Assembly: GCA_019233975.1 (NCBI GenBank)
Contig: JAFALY010000031.1
Location: forward strand, 1 to 64,000
Origin: Alphaproteobacteria bacterium
GTDB lineage: Bacteria; Pseudomonadota; Alphaproteobacteria; UBA9219
Direction: 5' to 3'
Length of the DNA stretch: 64,000 nucleotides
The notes beneath the pieces are model-generated. The model did not search any database and had not been told where the DNA came from. It saw nothing but the letters and a program-made list of their open reading frames with translations. Positions 10,194 through 19,220 of the stretch are shown here, piece by piece. Positions within the stretch are counted from its first letter, which is position 1, and every line of letters starts with the position of its first letter. A program made the position numbers and the translations under genes.

Positions 10194-11269
10194 GGCCAGA
10201 ATTCTCCCGCCCCTTCCAGCATAACGCGATGGGTTGATTTATTGATCTCGACCTCACCAATGCGGAATACTTTTTCGCCTTCGGCGGTCAGGATGCGTTT
10301 TGTTTCATCGACGTGCTCTGCCGCCACAATCAACACCATGCCGATGCCGCAGTTAAAAGTGCGCGCCATTTCCTGCGCTTCTATATTGCCAGTCTTGGCC
10401 AACCAGTTAAATATTGGTGGTGCCTGCCACGTATCGGCACCCAGCCAAACGCCAAGTCCATCAGGCAAAACGCGCGGGATGTTTTCTAGCAACCCGCCGC
10501 CGGTGATATGAGCCATGGCCTTAACCAGCCCCGCACGCACCGCCTTCAAAACCGGCTTCACATAAATGCGTGTCGGCGTCAGGAGCGCATCACCCAGTGC
10601 CTGCGTTTTATCAAAGGGTGCTGGTGCATCGTAACGCAGGTTTTCCTGCGCGACTAACTTGCGTACCAAAGAAAAACCATTGCTATGCACGCCGTTTGAC
10701 GCGAGTCCCAGAACAATATCGCCTTCGCGCAATTCCTTGCTTGGCAAAATCTGGTCGCGCTCAACGGCACCGACCGAGAAACCAGCCAAGTCATAATCAC
10801 CGGCGCCATACATGCCCGGCATTTCTGCCGTTTCACCGCCGACCAAGGCACACCCTGCCTGCCTACACCCTTCGGCAATGCCTGCAACCACCTGTTTGGC
10901 GCTCGCGATATCCAGCTTGCCTGTCGCAAAATAGTCGAGGAATAGCAAAGGTTCCGCACCCTGTACGATCAAGTCATTAACGCACATGGCGACCAGGTCA
11001 ATGCCGACCGTGTCATGCTTACCGTGGTCAATAGCGACCTTTAACTTGGTACCGACGCCGTCGGTTGTGGATACTAGAATGGGATCGCGAAAACCGGCGG
11101 CTTTCAGGTCAAAAAGGGCGCCAAAACCACCCAGACCGGCATCGGCACCTGTACGAGCCGTCGATTTGGCCAGCGGCTTGATCGCCTCAACCAAAGCATT
11201 GCCCGCATCGATATCAACACCGGCTGCCGCGTAGGCCTGGCGACCGGAAAGGTTGGAATTGCTGGATAT
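10187..11269 (-). CDS. purM: Phosphoribosylformylglycinamidine cyclo-ligase, probable AUA start
   Basis: AIR synthetase, step 5 of purine synthesis. The hallmark [12 protein letters not shown] near the N-terminus, the GGETAEMPG motif and the [14 protein letters not shown] motif are clear. The start is unusual. A near-perfect Shine-Dalgarno AGGGAGG (11281-11275) sits five bases before an in-frame ATA at 11269. Starting there gives about 360 residues, and the distance to the AGVDIDAGN motif matches E. coli PurM closely. The only in-frame standard start upstream is a TTG at 11335, which lacks a Shine-Dalgarno and adds 22 unlike residues. There is no ATG, GTG or TTG near the motif. The gene is divergent from the 11335 plus-strand gene and overlaps purN. 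Confidence 0.95.
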   Translation of the reverse strand: MSSNSNLSGRQAYAAAGVDIDAGNALVEAIKPLAKSTARTGADAGLGGFGALFDLKAAGFRDPILVSTTDGVGTKLKVAIDHGKHDTVGIDLVAMCVNDLIVQGAEPLLFLDYFATGKLDIASAKQVVAGIAEGCRQAGCALVGGETAEMPGMYGAGDYDLAGFSVGAVERDQILPSKELREGDIVLGLASNGVHSNGFSLVRKLVAQENLRYDAPAPFDKTQALGDALLTPTRIYVKPVLKAVRAGLVKAMAHITGGGLLENIPRVLPDGLGVWLGADTWQAPPIFNWLAKTGNIEAQEMARTFNCGIGMVLIVAAEHVDETKRILTAEGEKVFRIGEVEINKSTHRVMLEGAGEFWPC

Positions 11270-11274
11270 GGCAA

Positions 11275-11281
11275 CCTCCCT
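11275..11281 (-). promoter_or_regulatory. Strong Shine-Dalgarno of purM
   Basis: On the minus strand the sequence AGGGAGG ends five bases before an in-frame ATA codon (11269-11267). No ATG, GTG or TTG lies in frame at a usable spacing. This site therefore marks the ATA as the likely purM start. Confidence 0.6.
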
Positions 11282-11334
11282 TAATATGGGGTAAGAATCT
11301 CTGCCGCAAGATAGCGTAAACGGGCCCTTTTGCA

Positions 11335-12225
11335 ATGAAACACATCAACTATCTGCTTTTTATGCTTTTTGGCCTGATTGGCCTGGCCGCCGGCCAGGCC
11401 AGCGCCGAACCCGCCCCTGTACCTGTTATAACACCTGCCCAGCCAACCACGACGGCTGCCACGGCCGCACAAACAACCGCCCAGCCACCACAGGTAACAG
11501 CCACACCGGCGCCAGATGCACAGGCAGCCGCAGTACCGGCCTATAATGCCCCCGCCCCTTCCAACCCTTACGAAATCACCGGTATTGCTGTTGATGTGAC
11601 CGCCGACACAGCCGTACATGCCCGCGACAAAGCGTTGAGTGAGGCGCAGCGCAGCGGTCTGGAACAATTGGTTGGGCAGATGAATGCCGACAAAGGAGTT
11701 GTGGCCAGGCTGAGCGACGACGACATTGCAACGCTCGTGCAGAATTTTGCGGTTGAGGATCAACACACCTCTGCCGTGCGCTACATCGGCCATTATTCGG
11801 TGCAATACCGGCAAAACGCCGTGCGCAGCTGGTTAAACAAAAAAGCGGTTGCCTACACCGAGCCGGGCGCCCAATTACAAAACAATGCTCTACCTGACGT
11901 ACAGCCCCCTGCCTCGCCAACAGCATCAGGTGCGCCCGCCGGTGATGTCCTGACCGTTGTGACCACACCAGCCGCAGAAGCCAGTAATCACCTTTATGCC
12001 TTTGTGAAAATTGCCAGCCTACAGCAATGGGCACAGATCCAGTCACGCCTGAACGGCATTAACGCGATCAAGCAGGTCAATGTGATTAGCCTGACCAAAA
12101 CAAGCTGCCATGTCGATATTGCCTACAGCGGCGAGTTGGAAGCCCTGCGCACCGTGTTCGGGCAAAACAGATTACAACTGACACAACCCTCTATCGGCAC
12201 CGAGTGGGTGCTGCAATTTATCTAA
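11335..12225 (+). CDS. Secreted DUF2066-like protein
   Basis: A 296-residue protein with a signal peptide (residues 1 to about 24, ending QASA) and a Pro/Ala/Thr-rich linker (25-75). The folded region from about residue 78 reads [23 protein letters not shown] and resembles the start of DUF2066 proteins. That family is found next to perM in proteobacteria. Function is unknown. The gene is divergent from purM, with only 65 bp between the likely starts, and is followed nine bases later by perM. The family call rests on the VxVxADTAxxARDKAL pattern and on gene order, so it is moderate. Confidence 0.6.
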   Translation: MKHINYLLFMLFGLIGLAAGQASAEPAPVPVITPAQPTTTAATAAQTTAQPPQVTATPAPDAQAAAVPAYNAPAPSNPYEITGIAVDVTADTAVHARDKALSEAQRSGLEQLVGQMNADKGVVARLSDDDIATLVQNFAVEDQHTSAVRYIGHYSVQYRQNAVRSWLNKKAVAYTEPGAQLQNNALPDVQPPASPTASGAPAGDVLTVVTTPAAEASNHLYAFVKIASLQQWAQIQSRLNGINAIKQVNVISLTKTSCHVDIAYSGELEALRTVFGQNRLQLTQPSIGTEWVLQFI

Positions 12226-12234
12226 GGTGACCCG

Positions 12235-13287
12235 ATGAGCCCCCAAACACAAACACGCGCCTGGTTGATATCGCTTGGCATTCTGCTGGTTTTCCTGTGG
12301 CTGGTACATCCCGTGCTGCTGCCCTTTATTTCGGGGCTGGTTATCGCCTATTTCCTGGCACCTGTCGTGAATTTCTTTGAAAAGAACCACATACCGCGGT
12401 GGCTGGGTTCCATTATGGTGCTGCTCAGCTTCGGTTCTGTCGCAGTGGCAATTATCACGCTTGTGGCTCCCCTGATCTCCAGTCAGCTTGGCGCTTTGGT
12501 CGACGCGACGCCCGGCTATATCGCGAAGCTACGCTCGCATTACACGCCATGGATTGAGGAGTGGCTGCAACGGTTCCAGCCGGCCGATGTTGAAAAGCTA
12601 CGCAGCGCTGCCGGACAATCTGCCGGCGAAGCCGCGGGATGGCTTGCCAAACTGTTCCACAACATTATCACCGGCGGCATCGCGCTGATTGACGCGTTTG
12701 CGCTGGCCATCATCGCGCCCGTTGTCGCGTTCTTTACATTGCGCGACTGGCCAACCCTGACCGCCAGCATCGACTCCATTTTCCCGCGCCGCTATTACGG
12801 CCTGATCCGCGAACAACTAGCGGATATTGACAGCACCCTGTCCGGCTTTATTCGTGGGCAGGCCCTTGTCTGCCTGGCGCTCGGCATCATTTACAGCACC
12901 GGCCTGACGGCTATCGGTCTTAAATACAGCCTGGCGATTGGCGTTACATCCGGCGTCCTGTCCTTCATCCCCTATATCGGCACGGCATTTGGCTGGATCA
13001 GCAGCATCATCCTCGCCCTCGTGCAGTTTGACGACATGCTGCATGTTGGACTGGTTGTAGTCGTATTTTACGTCGGACACTTCCTTGAGGCATATGTACT
13101 AACGCCAAAACTCGTCGGACATCGGGTCGGGCTACATCCTCTTTGGATCTTATTTGCCTTAATATGCGGCGCAAAGTTGTTGGGCTTCACCGGCTTGCTC
13201 ATAGCCGTGCCGACAGCCGCGGTTATTGGCGTACTCATCCGTTTTGCAATCAGGGCTTATAAAGACAGCCCTATGTATAAAAACTGA
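12235..13287 (+). CDS. AI-2E family (PerM-like) membrane transporter
   Basis: A 350-residue polytopic inner-membrane protein with roughly eight hydrophobic segments. These include residues 8-50, 60-85 and 150-175 and a C-terminal cluster (205-340) with the family signature GxxSFIPYIGTxxG. Family members include E. coli PerM, TqsA and sodium-proton antiporters, so the substrate cannot be assigned. The start ATG at 12235 follows AAGGTGA. It is in an apparent operon between the DUF2066-like gene and the Hda-like gene. Confidence 0.88.
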   Translation: MSPQTQTRAWLISLGILLVFLWLVHPVLLPFISGLVIAYFLAPVVNFFEKNHIPRWLGSIMVLLSFGSVAVAIITLVAPLISSQLGALVDATPGYIAKLRSHYTPWIEEWLQRFQPADVEKLRSAAGQSAGEAAGWLAKLFHNIITGGIALIDAFALAIIAPVVAFFTLRDWPTLTASIDSIFPRRYYGLIREQLADIDSTLSGFIRGQALVCLALGIIYSTGLTAIGLKYSLAIGVTSGVLSFIPYIGTAFGWISSIILALVQFDDMLHVGLVVVVFYVGHFLEAYVLTPKLVGHRVGLHPLWILFALICGAKLLGFTGLLIAVPTAAVIGVLIRFAIRAYKDSPMYKN

Positions 13288-13297
13288 CAGGCTTGCA

Positions 13298-13966
13298 GTG
13301 ACACAGCAAATACCCCTGCCCTTGCCTCATAAAGTGGCGATGAGCGCCGATGATTTTGTCGTGACCAGCAGCAACCAAGAAGCCACCATGTGGATCCAAC
13401 AGTGGCCGCAATGGCCGTCAGTATGCTCTGTCATCCACGGTCCTTCGGGCAGCGGTAAAACGCATCTGATGCATATGTGGTTGGCCAAGAGCCATGGGAA
13501 GGCGCTGACATCGCACGACTTGTTGCGTAATGAACCGGGCGCCCTGATTATGAGTAACCGCAATATCGCGATAGACGATGCGCAGCAAATTGCGACCAAC
13601 CCCGTGGCAGAAGAGGCTTTGTTCCACCTCTACAACGCGCTCAAGGAAACTGGCGGGTCGTTGCTATTGACTGCTGAAAAGCCGCCAGCCAAATGGCCTG
13701 TACAGTTGGCAGATTTACGGTCACGCCTAAATGCTGCGCCGGCACTGGGCATCCATGCGCCGGATGATGAACTACTCACAATGCTGTTAATCAAGCAATT
13801 CCATGACCGCCAGATTGACGTTGGCATGGATGTTGTAACCTATATCGTGCCACGCATTGAACGTACAACGCAGGCGTTACGCGAAGTCGTCAACAAACTC
13901 GATCAGGCCGCCTTGTCTGAAAGCCGCGGCATTACGATAGCGCTGGCCAGACGCCTGTTATCCTGA
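13298..13966 (+). CDS. hda: Hda-like regulatory DnaA-family ATPase
   Basis: A 222-residue protein homologous to the AAA+ core of DnaA but lacking the DNA-binding domain. It has Walker A GPSGSGKTHL (about residue 49), Walker B-type NIAIDDAQ, and the lid with ERTTQALREVVNKLD. The N-terminal QQIPLPLPHK resembles the clamp-binding motif of Hda/HdaA, which stimulates DnaA-ATP hydrolysis on loaded clamps. The GTG at 13298 is chosen: it puts the clamp motif at residues 3-7 and lies 10 bases after the perM stop. Upstream starts would lie inside perM. Confidence 0.85.
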   Translation: MTQQIPLPLPHKVAMSADDFVVTSSNQEATMWIQQWPQWPSVCSVIHGPSGSGKTHLMHMWLAKSHGKALTSHDLLRNEPGALIMSNRNIAIDDAQQIATNPVAEEALFHLYNALKETGGSLLLTAEKPPAKWPVQLADLRSRLNAAPALGIHAPDDELLTMLLIKQFHDRQIDVGMDVVTYIVPRIERTTQALREVVNKLDQAALSESRGITIALARRLLS

Positions 13967-14031
13967 AAAACCTCAAGTTGATTTCGGCCGCCGCTTCTGC
14001 CATGCCTATAATGTATTTATTTGGGCACCCC

Positions 14032-14580
14032 ATGACGTTACGCATTGCCTGGTTCAATGAGACACCAATTCAACCTGACGCAAAAGGTCAATTGGCATCA
14101 GAAGACGCGCAAGTCCGTCAACGCTGCCTGATGCCCGCGCGCACACTTGAAAATGCCGATATGGAATGCTCAGTCTTCGGGAATATGAGCGACCCGGACC
14201 TGACGCATGTCAGTCACCTTTTACAAAAATTACGCACACAGATCGTTGTCTTGCGCCCCTTTGCGGGCACATCCGGCCTGCCCCTGATGCGCACAGCCAA
14301 ACATCTGGGATGTTATGTCGTGCTTGATTTGGGCGATGGGCAAACAGAGCAACCTGAATTGGAGCAGTTGGTCGCGCTGGCTGATTATGTCGTCGCCGCT
14401 GATGCAACCGTGCAGGCAAGCGGTGCGCATAAACTGGTTATCATTCCCGACTGCCCGCCCGACGCTCTTCAACACGCAGGCGCCGTACAGGCATGGCGCG
14501 ATATGTTTGCCGAGCTCGTGAAAACGCCGCCGCTTTGCGCCAATAATAACAATCCAGATATCGCGCAAGACGATGCCTAA
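14032..14580 (+). CDS. Unassigned protein resembling a GT-B glycosyltransferase N-terminal domain
   Basis: About 182 residues starting MTLRIAWFNE; ATGs at 14002 and 14011 are alternatives. The pattern is a Rossmann-like beta strand (RIAWF), a CLMPARTLE segment, a hydrophobic strand QIVVLRPF and then CYVVLDLGD. This resembles the acceptor-side half of GT-B glycosyltransferases. There is no C-terminal donor-binding half with an EX7E motif, and the ORF ends after about 180 residues. No signal peptide is present. A TATAAT box at 14007-14012 lies just upstream of this ATG but lacks a matching -35. The stop overlaps the xerD start by 8 bases. Function unknown. Confidence 0.6.
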   Translation: MTLRIAWFNETPIQPDAKGQLASEDAQVRQRCLMPARTLENADMECSVFGNMSDPDLTHVSHLLQKLRTQIVVLRPFAGTSGLPLMRTAKHLGCYVVLDLGDGQTEQPELEQLVALADYVVAADATVQASGAHKLVIIPDCPPDALQHAGAVQAWRDMFAELVKTPPLCANNNNPDIAQDDA

Positions 14581-15505
14581 AACGGCAGAGATCGCACCCA
14601 GCCTGCGGACCGTTTCACTGATAGACGCCTTTCTGAACATGATGCTGGCTGAGCGCAACGCATCACCGCATACGCGTGCCGCGTATCAGCGCGACCTGAT
14701 GGATGCCGCTAGGTGGCTTATGCGTCAAAGCGATTTATCAACCGCGAGCGAGGATGATTTACGGGCTTATCTGCGCAGCCTGAAGAAAATGACCGCCCGC
14801 ACACAGGCGCGTCGTCTGTCAGCACTTAGACAATTTTTTCGTTTTCTGTGTTCCGAGCAGCATCGCAAGGATGATCCGACGCGCCTTATTGACGCGCCAA
14901 AGCTGGGGCGCGCACTGCCAAAATATCTGTCTGAAGAAGAAGTCGGCGGCCTTCTGGATGTCGTACAAAGCATGGATGGCGCCGAGGGCGCGCGCCTGCG
15001 CTGCCTTTTGGAAATACTGTATGCCGCAGGGCTGCGCGTAACCGAGCTGGTCAGTTTACCACTGAATGCCGTTCAGTTTGACCAGGGCATAGTACGCGTG
15101 CGCGGTAAGGGCGACAAAGAAAGAACCATTCCGCTGGGTGATTTGGCAATAGAGGCCCTGGAAAACTGGCTGCCTATCCGCAAGGAATCGCTGGGCGAAG
15201 TCAAATCCCCCTACCTGTTTCCTTCACGACAGCCCAACAAACATATTACGCGCCAGCGTTTCTTTCAGTTGATCAAGGAAATTGCCGTTGAAGCGGGGTT
15301 GGATCCCAAACGCCTCAGCCCGCACGTATTACGGCACGCTTTTGCAACGCATTTAATTGAACATGGTGCGGATTTGCGCAGCGTACAGGTCATGCTGGGG
15401 CACGCGGATATTGCCACCACGCAAATTTATACGCATGTAGCGCATGACAGGCTCGGTAAAATGGTCGCCGAGCATCATCCTTTGGCAAAAACCAAAAAGA
15501 AGTAA
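14573..15505 (+). CDS. xerD: Tyrosine recombinase XerD (chromosome dimer resolution)
   Basis: A 310-residue site-specific recombinase. It has an N-terminal SAM-like core-binding domain (about 10-105) and a catalytic domain with the invariant residues Arg155 (GLRVTEL), His251 and Arg254 (HVLRH), the GHADI histidine, and Tyr286 (TTQIYTH). With XerC, such enzymes resolve chromosome dimers at dif. XerD is preferred over XerC from the LxERNASPHTRAAYxRDL start and its length. It is transcribed with the preceding gene and converges with pheT. It is a housekeeping recombinase, not evidence of an integrated element. Confidence 0.88.
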   Translation: MPKTAEIAPSLRTVSLIDAFLNMMLAERNASPHTRAAYQRDLMDAARWLMRQSDLSTASEDDLRAYLRSLKKMTARTQARRLSALRQFFRFLCSEQHRKDDPTRLIDAPKLGRALPKYLSEEEVGGLLDVVQSMDGAEGARLRCLLEILYAAGLRVTELVSLPLNAVQFDQGIVRVRGKGDKERTIPLGDLAIEALENWLPIRKESLGEVKSPYLFPSRQPNKHITRQRFFQLIKEIAVEAGLDPKRLSPHVLRHAFATHLIEHGADLRSVQVMLGHADIATTQIYTHVAHDRLGKMVAEHHPLAKTKKK

Positions 15506-15509
15506 CCGA

Positions 15510-17912
15510 TCAGCCGCGCAGTGTTGCGCCCGTTGCCTTTGTCACACCGGCCGTTACTTTGGCCGCAATGGCGTCAATTTCGGCATCCGTCAGGGTTTTA
15601 TCGACAGGTTGCAAAGTGACGGTTAGCGCAACAGATTTTTTGCCCGCCGCAACATGTTCACCCTCATAGACATCGAAGACCGTAACGTCGCGGATCAGGT
15701 TCTTATCAGCGTCACGCGCGGCCTTAATCAGTTTAGCCGCTGTTACGTCGCAATCCACGACGAAAGCAAAATCGCGTGAAACGGGTTGTAGTGGCTCCAG
15801 CTTCAACAACGGCTTAGCCGACCCTGTGCCGCGGCCTTGCGGAATATTGGCAGGATAAATCTCAGCGACCGCCACGGCGCTTGTCAAACCAAACGCGTCG
15901 ACGAGCGTCGGGTGCAATTCGCCAAAGCTGGCCAGAACATTCGGCCCCAAACGCAGGCAACCCGAACGGCCCGGGTGATACCATGCCGGCGCATCGGTCG
16001 TGACTTGCAATGATGCAACCGGCGCACCGGCGGCGGACAGGGCAGCCATGGCATCGGCCTTCGCATCGAAAACATCTGCCTGACGCGCACCCACTGCCCA
16101 GTGGCGCGGCGACTGTCCAGTGCGCAAAGTTGTAGCAACAATAGACTGCCCTTCCGGCGTTGTATTTTTAAACACAGGGCCGACTTCAAATAAGGCCACA
16201 TCCGCAAAGCCACGGTCAGCATTACGACGTGCCGCCTGCGCCAAATTGGCAATGATGGTCGGGCGCATCAGGTCCAGATCACTACTGATCGGGTTCTGCA
16301 AAACCAACGCATCGTTTGCGGGCACAAATTTCTCAGCCAACTCCCTGGACATGAACGACCAAGTAACGGACTCCATCAACCCCTGTTCGGCCAACGTACG
16401 GCGGATCTGACCAATGCGACGGTCCTCAACATCCAACGCAACGGGAGTAGTTGCTAGCGCACGTTGCAGGCTTGTGGCCGGTACGGCGTCATACCCGACG
16501 ACGCGCACGACTTCTTCTACCAGATCGGCGGCTCCTTCGATATCAGGGCGCCAGCTAGGCGGCACAACGGACAGCGCGGCCCCTTCGGTCACGCCAAAAC
16601 CCAGAGCCTTTAAAATGCGAACTTGTTCGGCCACCTGAACATCAACACCAGTGCGTTTCTTACAAAGGGCAGTGTCGAGCACTATTGTACGCGTGTGATC
16701 CGGCGCTGAACCAGCAGCAACAGTCGCATATATTTGCGTTTCAGCCGCACCACACATTTCCCTGACCATGCGCGCAGCAGCAACGGCCCCCGTAGCGGCA
16801 GATTGTGTATCCAACCCACGCTCGAAGCGATAACGGGCATCGGATGTAATTTGCAGGGCACGACCCGTCTGCGCCGTAATGACGGGGTCAAAATACGCGG
16901 ATTCAATCAGCACATCCGTTGTGTTTTCATCACAAGCAGTTGTACTGCCGCCCATAATGCCGGCCAGACTAATAATTCCCGTATCGTCGCTGATCACAAC
17001 CATGTTTGGTTGCAACGTGTAATCTTTATCATTCAGGGCCGCGAAAACCTCACCACCCTTAGACATGTGAACACGCAGGTTGCCTTTGACCTTCTTGGCA
17101 TCAAAGACGTGCAGCGGTCGTGCGCGGTCATAGGTCATGAAGTTGGTGATATCGACGAGCGCGGAAATGGGACGCTGGCCAATCGCCTTCAAACGCTGCT
17201 GCAACCACTGCGGGCTGTCACCGTTTTTAATATTGCGCACCAGTAAGCCAACAAAATGCGGGCAGGCATGTTTATGCCCAGCATCAAAATCCAAGGTTAT
17301 GGAAACTGGTGTTGGGCCTGCACTCTTGACTTCAGCTTCATCCAACGGCTTCAGCACACCAAGTCCTGCGGCGGCCAGATCACGCGCAATGCCACGTACG
17401 CCTGCGCAATCCGGACGGTTTGGTGTCAGGTTGATTTCAATAACCGGATCATTCAACCCCGCATATTCCGCAAAATTGGCGCCGACCGGCGCGTCTTCGG
17501 GTAATTCAATAATGCCATCATGGTCATCGCCAATGCATAACTCATCCGTCGCGCAAAGCATGCCCTGCGATTCAACACCACGAATAAGGCCCTTCTTTAG
17601 GGCCTCGCCACGGTCCGGCATAACGTCACCCGGGCGCGCCAGGACAACCTTAATTCCCGCACGGCAATTCGGCGCACCGCAAACAACCTGAAGCTTTTCA
17701 GTTCCCGTATCCACAGTTGTGACTTTGAGCCTGTCAGCTTGCGGATGTTTGTCAGCCGTCAGAACATGTGCCACGATAAAAGGCTTAAGCGCAACAGACG
17801 GATCGCGCACATCTTCGACTTCCAGCCCCAACGCAGTGAGTTTGTCGCAGATCGTTTGCAGCGAGGCGTCGGTATCCAGATGCTGCTTGAGCCATGAGAG
17901 CGTGAATTTCAT
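15510..17912 (-). CDS. pheT: Phenylalanyl-tRNA synthetase beta subunit
   Basis: An 800-residue beta chain of the alpha2-beta2 enzyme that charges tRNA-Phe. The order is an N-terminal EMAP-type tRNA-binding domain (about 40-150, KVTTVDTGTEKLQVVCGAPN), B3/B4 editing domain (about 210-380), B5 domain (about 405-475, PSWRPDIEGAADLVEEV), catalytic-like core, and C-terminal FDX-ACB anticodon-binding domain (about 705-800). Length is normal for proteobacteria. It lies 6 bp downstream of pheS. Confidence 0.98.
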   Translation of the reverse strand: MKFTLSWLKQHLDTDASLQTICDKLTALGLEVEDVRDPSVALKPFIVAHVLTADKHPQADRLKVTTVDTGTEKLQVVCGAPNCRAGIKVVLARPGDVMPDRGEALKKGLIRGVESQGMLCATDELCIGDDHDGIIELPEDAPVGANFAEYAGLNDPVIEINLTPNRPDCAGVRGIARDLAAAGLGVLKPLDEAEVKSAGPTPVSITLDFDAGHKHACPHFVGLLVRNIKNGDSPQWLQQRLKAIGQRPISALVDITNFMTYDRARPLHVFDAKKVKGNLRVHMSKGGEVFAALNDKDYTLQPNMVVISDDTGIISLAGIMGGSTTACDENTTDVLIESAYFDPVITAQTGRALQITSDARYRFERGLDTQSAATGAVAAARMVREMCGAAETQIYATVAAGSAPDHTRTIVLDTALCKKRTGVDVQVAEQVRILKALGFGVTEGAALSVVPPSWRPDIEGAADLVEEVVRVVGYDAVPATSLQRALATTPVALDVEDRRIGQIRRTLAEQGLMESVTWSFMSRELAEKFVPANDALVLQNPISSDLDLMRPTIIANLAQAARRNADRGFADVALFEVGPVFKNTTPEGQSIVATTLRTGQSPRHWAVGARQADVFDAKADAMAALSAAGAPVASLQVTTDAPAWYHPGRSGCLRLGPNVLASFGELHPTLVDAFGLTSAVAVAEIYPANIPQGRGTGSAKPLLKLEPLQPVSRDFAFVVDCDVTAAKLIKAARDADKNLIRDVTVFDVYEGEHVAAGKKSVALTVTLQPVDKTLTDAEIDAIAAKVTAGVTKATGATLRG

Positions 17913-17918
17913 AATGAC

Positions 17919-19022
17919 TTATCCCTTCAACGCCGGGTTGGGAATATCCAGCGGCACAAAACCGTAATGTTTCAGCCAGCGCGTGTCGGCTTCGAAAAAA
18001 GTACGCAGGTCAGGAATGCCGTATTTCAGCATCGCCAGACGTTCAACGCCCATGCCGAACGCGAAACCCTGATACTGTTCAGCGTCAATGCCCCCATGTT
18101 TCAGAACATTGGGGTGCACCATGCCGCAACCACCGATTTCCAGCCAGTCACCGTAGTTGCCAAGCTTCAGCTCGCCATTCTTGCGCGAGCAACCAATATC
18201 CACTTCGGCACTCGGTTCCGTAAACGGGAAGTAGGACGGGCGAAAACGTATGGGTAGATCGGCAATGCCAAAAAAGGCACGCAGAAAGTCAAGCAAGCAA
18301 CCCTTCAGATGTCCCATATGTGTCACTTCATCCAGCACCAGACCTTCGAATTGGTGGAACATGGGCGTATGCGTCATATCATAGTCAACGCGGTATGTAC
18401 GCCCGGGTGCGATGATGCGGATGGGCGGCTTTTGCTTCTGCATCGTGCGAATTTGCACAGGTGATGTTTGCGTGCGCAGAACCACAGGCTTGCCATCCTG
18501 TTCCGGCAGATAAAAGCTCGACTGCATTTGGCGCGCGGGGTGATCAGGCGGAATGTTCAGCGCCGTAAAATTGTAATAATCACTTTCAATGTCCGGCCCC
18601 TTGGCAACCGCAAACCCCATGCTTGCGAAGATCGTCACGATTTCTTCGATCGTTTGTGTGATGGGGTGAATGCGCCCCTCGCTCTGCGGGCGAACGGATA
18701 AGGTAACGTCAACACGCTCCTGCTCCAGACGCTTTTGCATCTCAAATCCGGCAATTTCTTTTTGACGTACCGCAAGCTTGGCCGCGACTTCATCCTTGAT
18801 GACGTTAAGCGCAGCGCCTTTTTCCTTACGCTCATCGGGCGGCAGAGTGCCAAGCGTTTTCATCTGCTCGGTCAATCTGCCCTTTTTCCCAAGGGCGGAA
18901 ACGCGGATTTCCTCGATCGAGGCGGCGTCCTGTGCCGCGTCAATGGCGGTCAAAATCTCTTGCCGCAGGGCATCCAGTGAATCAGGGATATCGGTTAAAA
19001 CCGTGGCGGATATGTTTTGCAT
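17919..19022 (-). CDS. pheS: Phenylalanyl-tRNA synthetase alpha subunit
   Basis: A 367-residue catalytic subunit. It has an N-terminal coiled coil (about 10-95) and a class II core with motif 2 (FHQFEGLVLDE) and motif 3 (GFAFGMGVERLAML). It forms an operon with pheT. The usual upstream partners rpmI and rplT are not present here. Instead a 198-bp gap separates it from a divergent lysozyme gene. No T-box or clear attenuator was seen in that gap. Confidence 0.97.
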   Translation of the reverse strand: MQNISATVLTDIPDSLDALRQEILTAIDAAQDAASIEEIRVSALGKKGRLTEQMKTLGTLPPDERKEKGAALNVIKDEVAAKLAVRQKEIAGFEMQKRLEQERVDVTLSVRPQSEGRIHPITQTIEEIVTIFASMGFAVAKGPDIESDYYNFTALNIPPDHPARQMQSSFYLPEQDGKPVVLRTQTSPVQIRTMQKQKPPIRIIAPGRTYRVDYDMTHTPMFHQFEGLVLDEVTHMGHLKGCLLDFLRAFFGIADLPIRFRPSYFPFTEPSAEVDIGCSRKNGELKLGNYGDWLEIGGCGMVHPNVLKHGGIDAEQYQGFAFGMGVERLAMLKYGIPDLRTFFEADTRWLKHYGFVPLDIPNPALKG

Positions 19023-19138
19023 GAAAGTAATCTAGTCAGACCGTTCGCCCATGGCAACACGAATATGCAATGCAGTACATAAAAATGGTCATTATTCCAA
19101 TGGGTTAGTTTTTGCAATACGGTTCATGCCGACGCAAT

Positions 19139-19168
19139 TAAACTTGTTTTAAGTTTACGCGCTATACT
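19139..19168 (+). promoter_or_regulatory. Inverted repeat and -10-like box upstream of the lysozyme gene
   Basis: TAAACTT (19139-19145) and AAGTTTA (19151-19157) form a perfect 7-bp inverted repeat with a 5-base centre. It sits where a -35 region would be relative to TATACT at 19163-19168. No good -35 hexamer is visible, so an activator or repressor site is plausible. Function is inferred. Confidence 0.35.
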
Positions 19169-19220
19169 ATTATTGAGCCTAAATATTGGATTTTATTAAA
19201 AATGCCGGAGATCGGGTTAA

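Noticed and set aside
14007-14012. TATAAT as a promoter for the gene at 14032
   Set aside because: A perfect -10 hexamer, but the -35 at 17 bases is TCGGCC and the gene lies 12 bp after hda, so read-through is more likely. Mentioned only in the gene entry.
14573-15505. Tyrosine recombinase as integrase of a mobile element
   Set aside because: The N-terminus, length and neighbours match housekeeping XerD. No direct repeats, excisionase or cargo genes are near.
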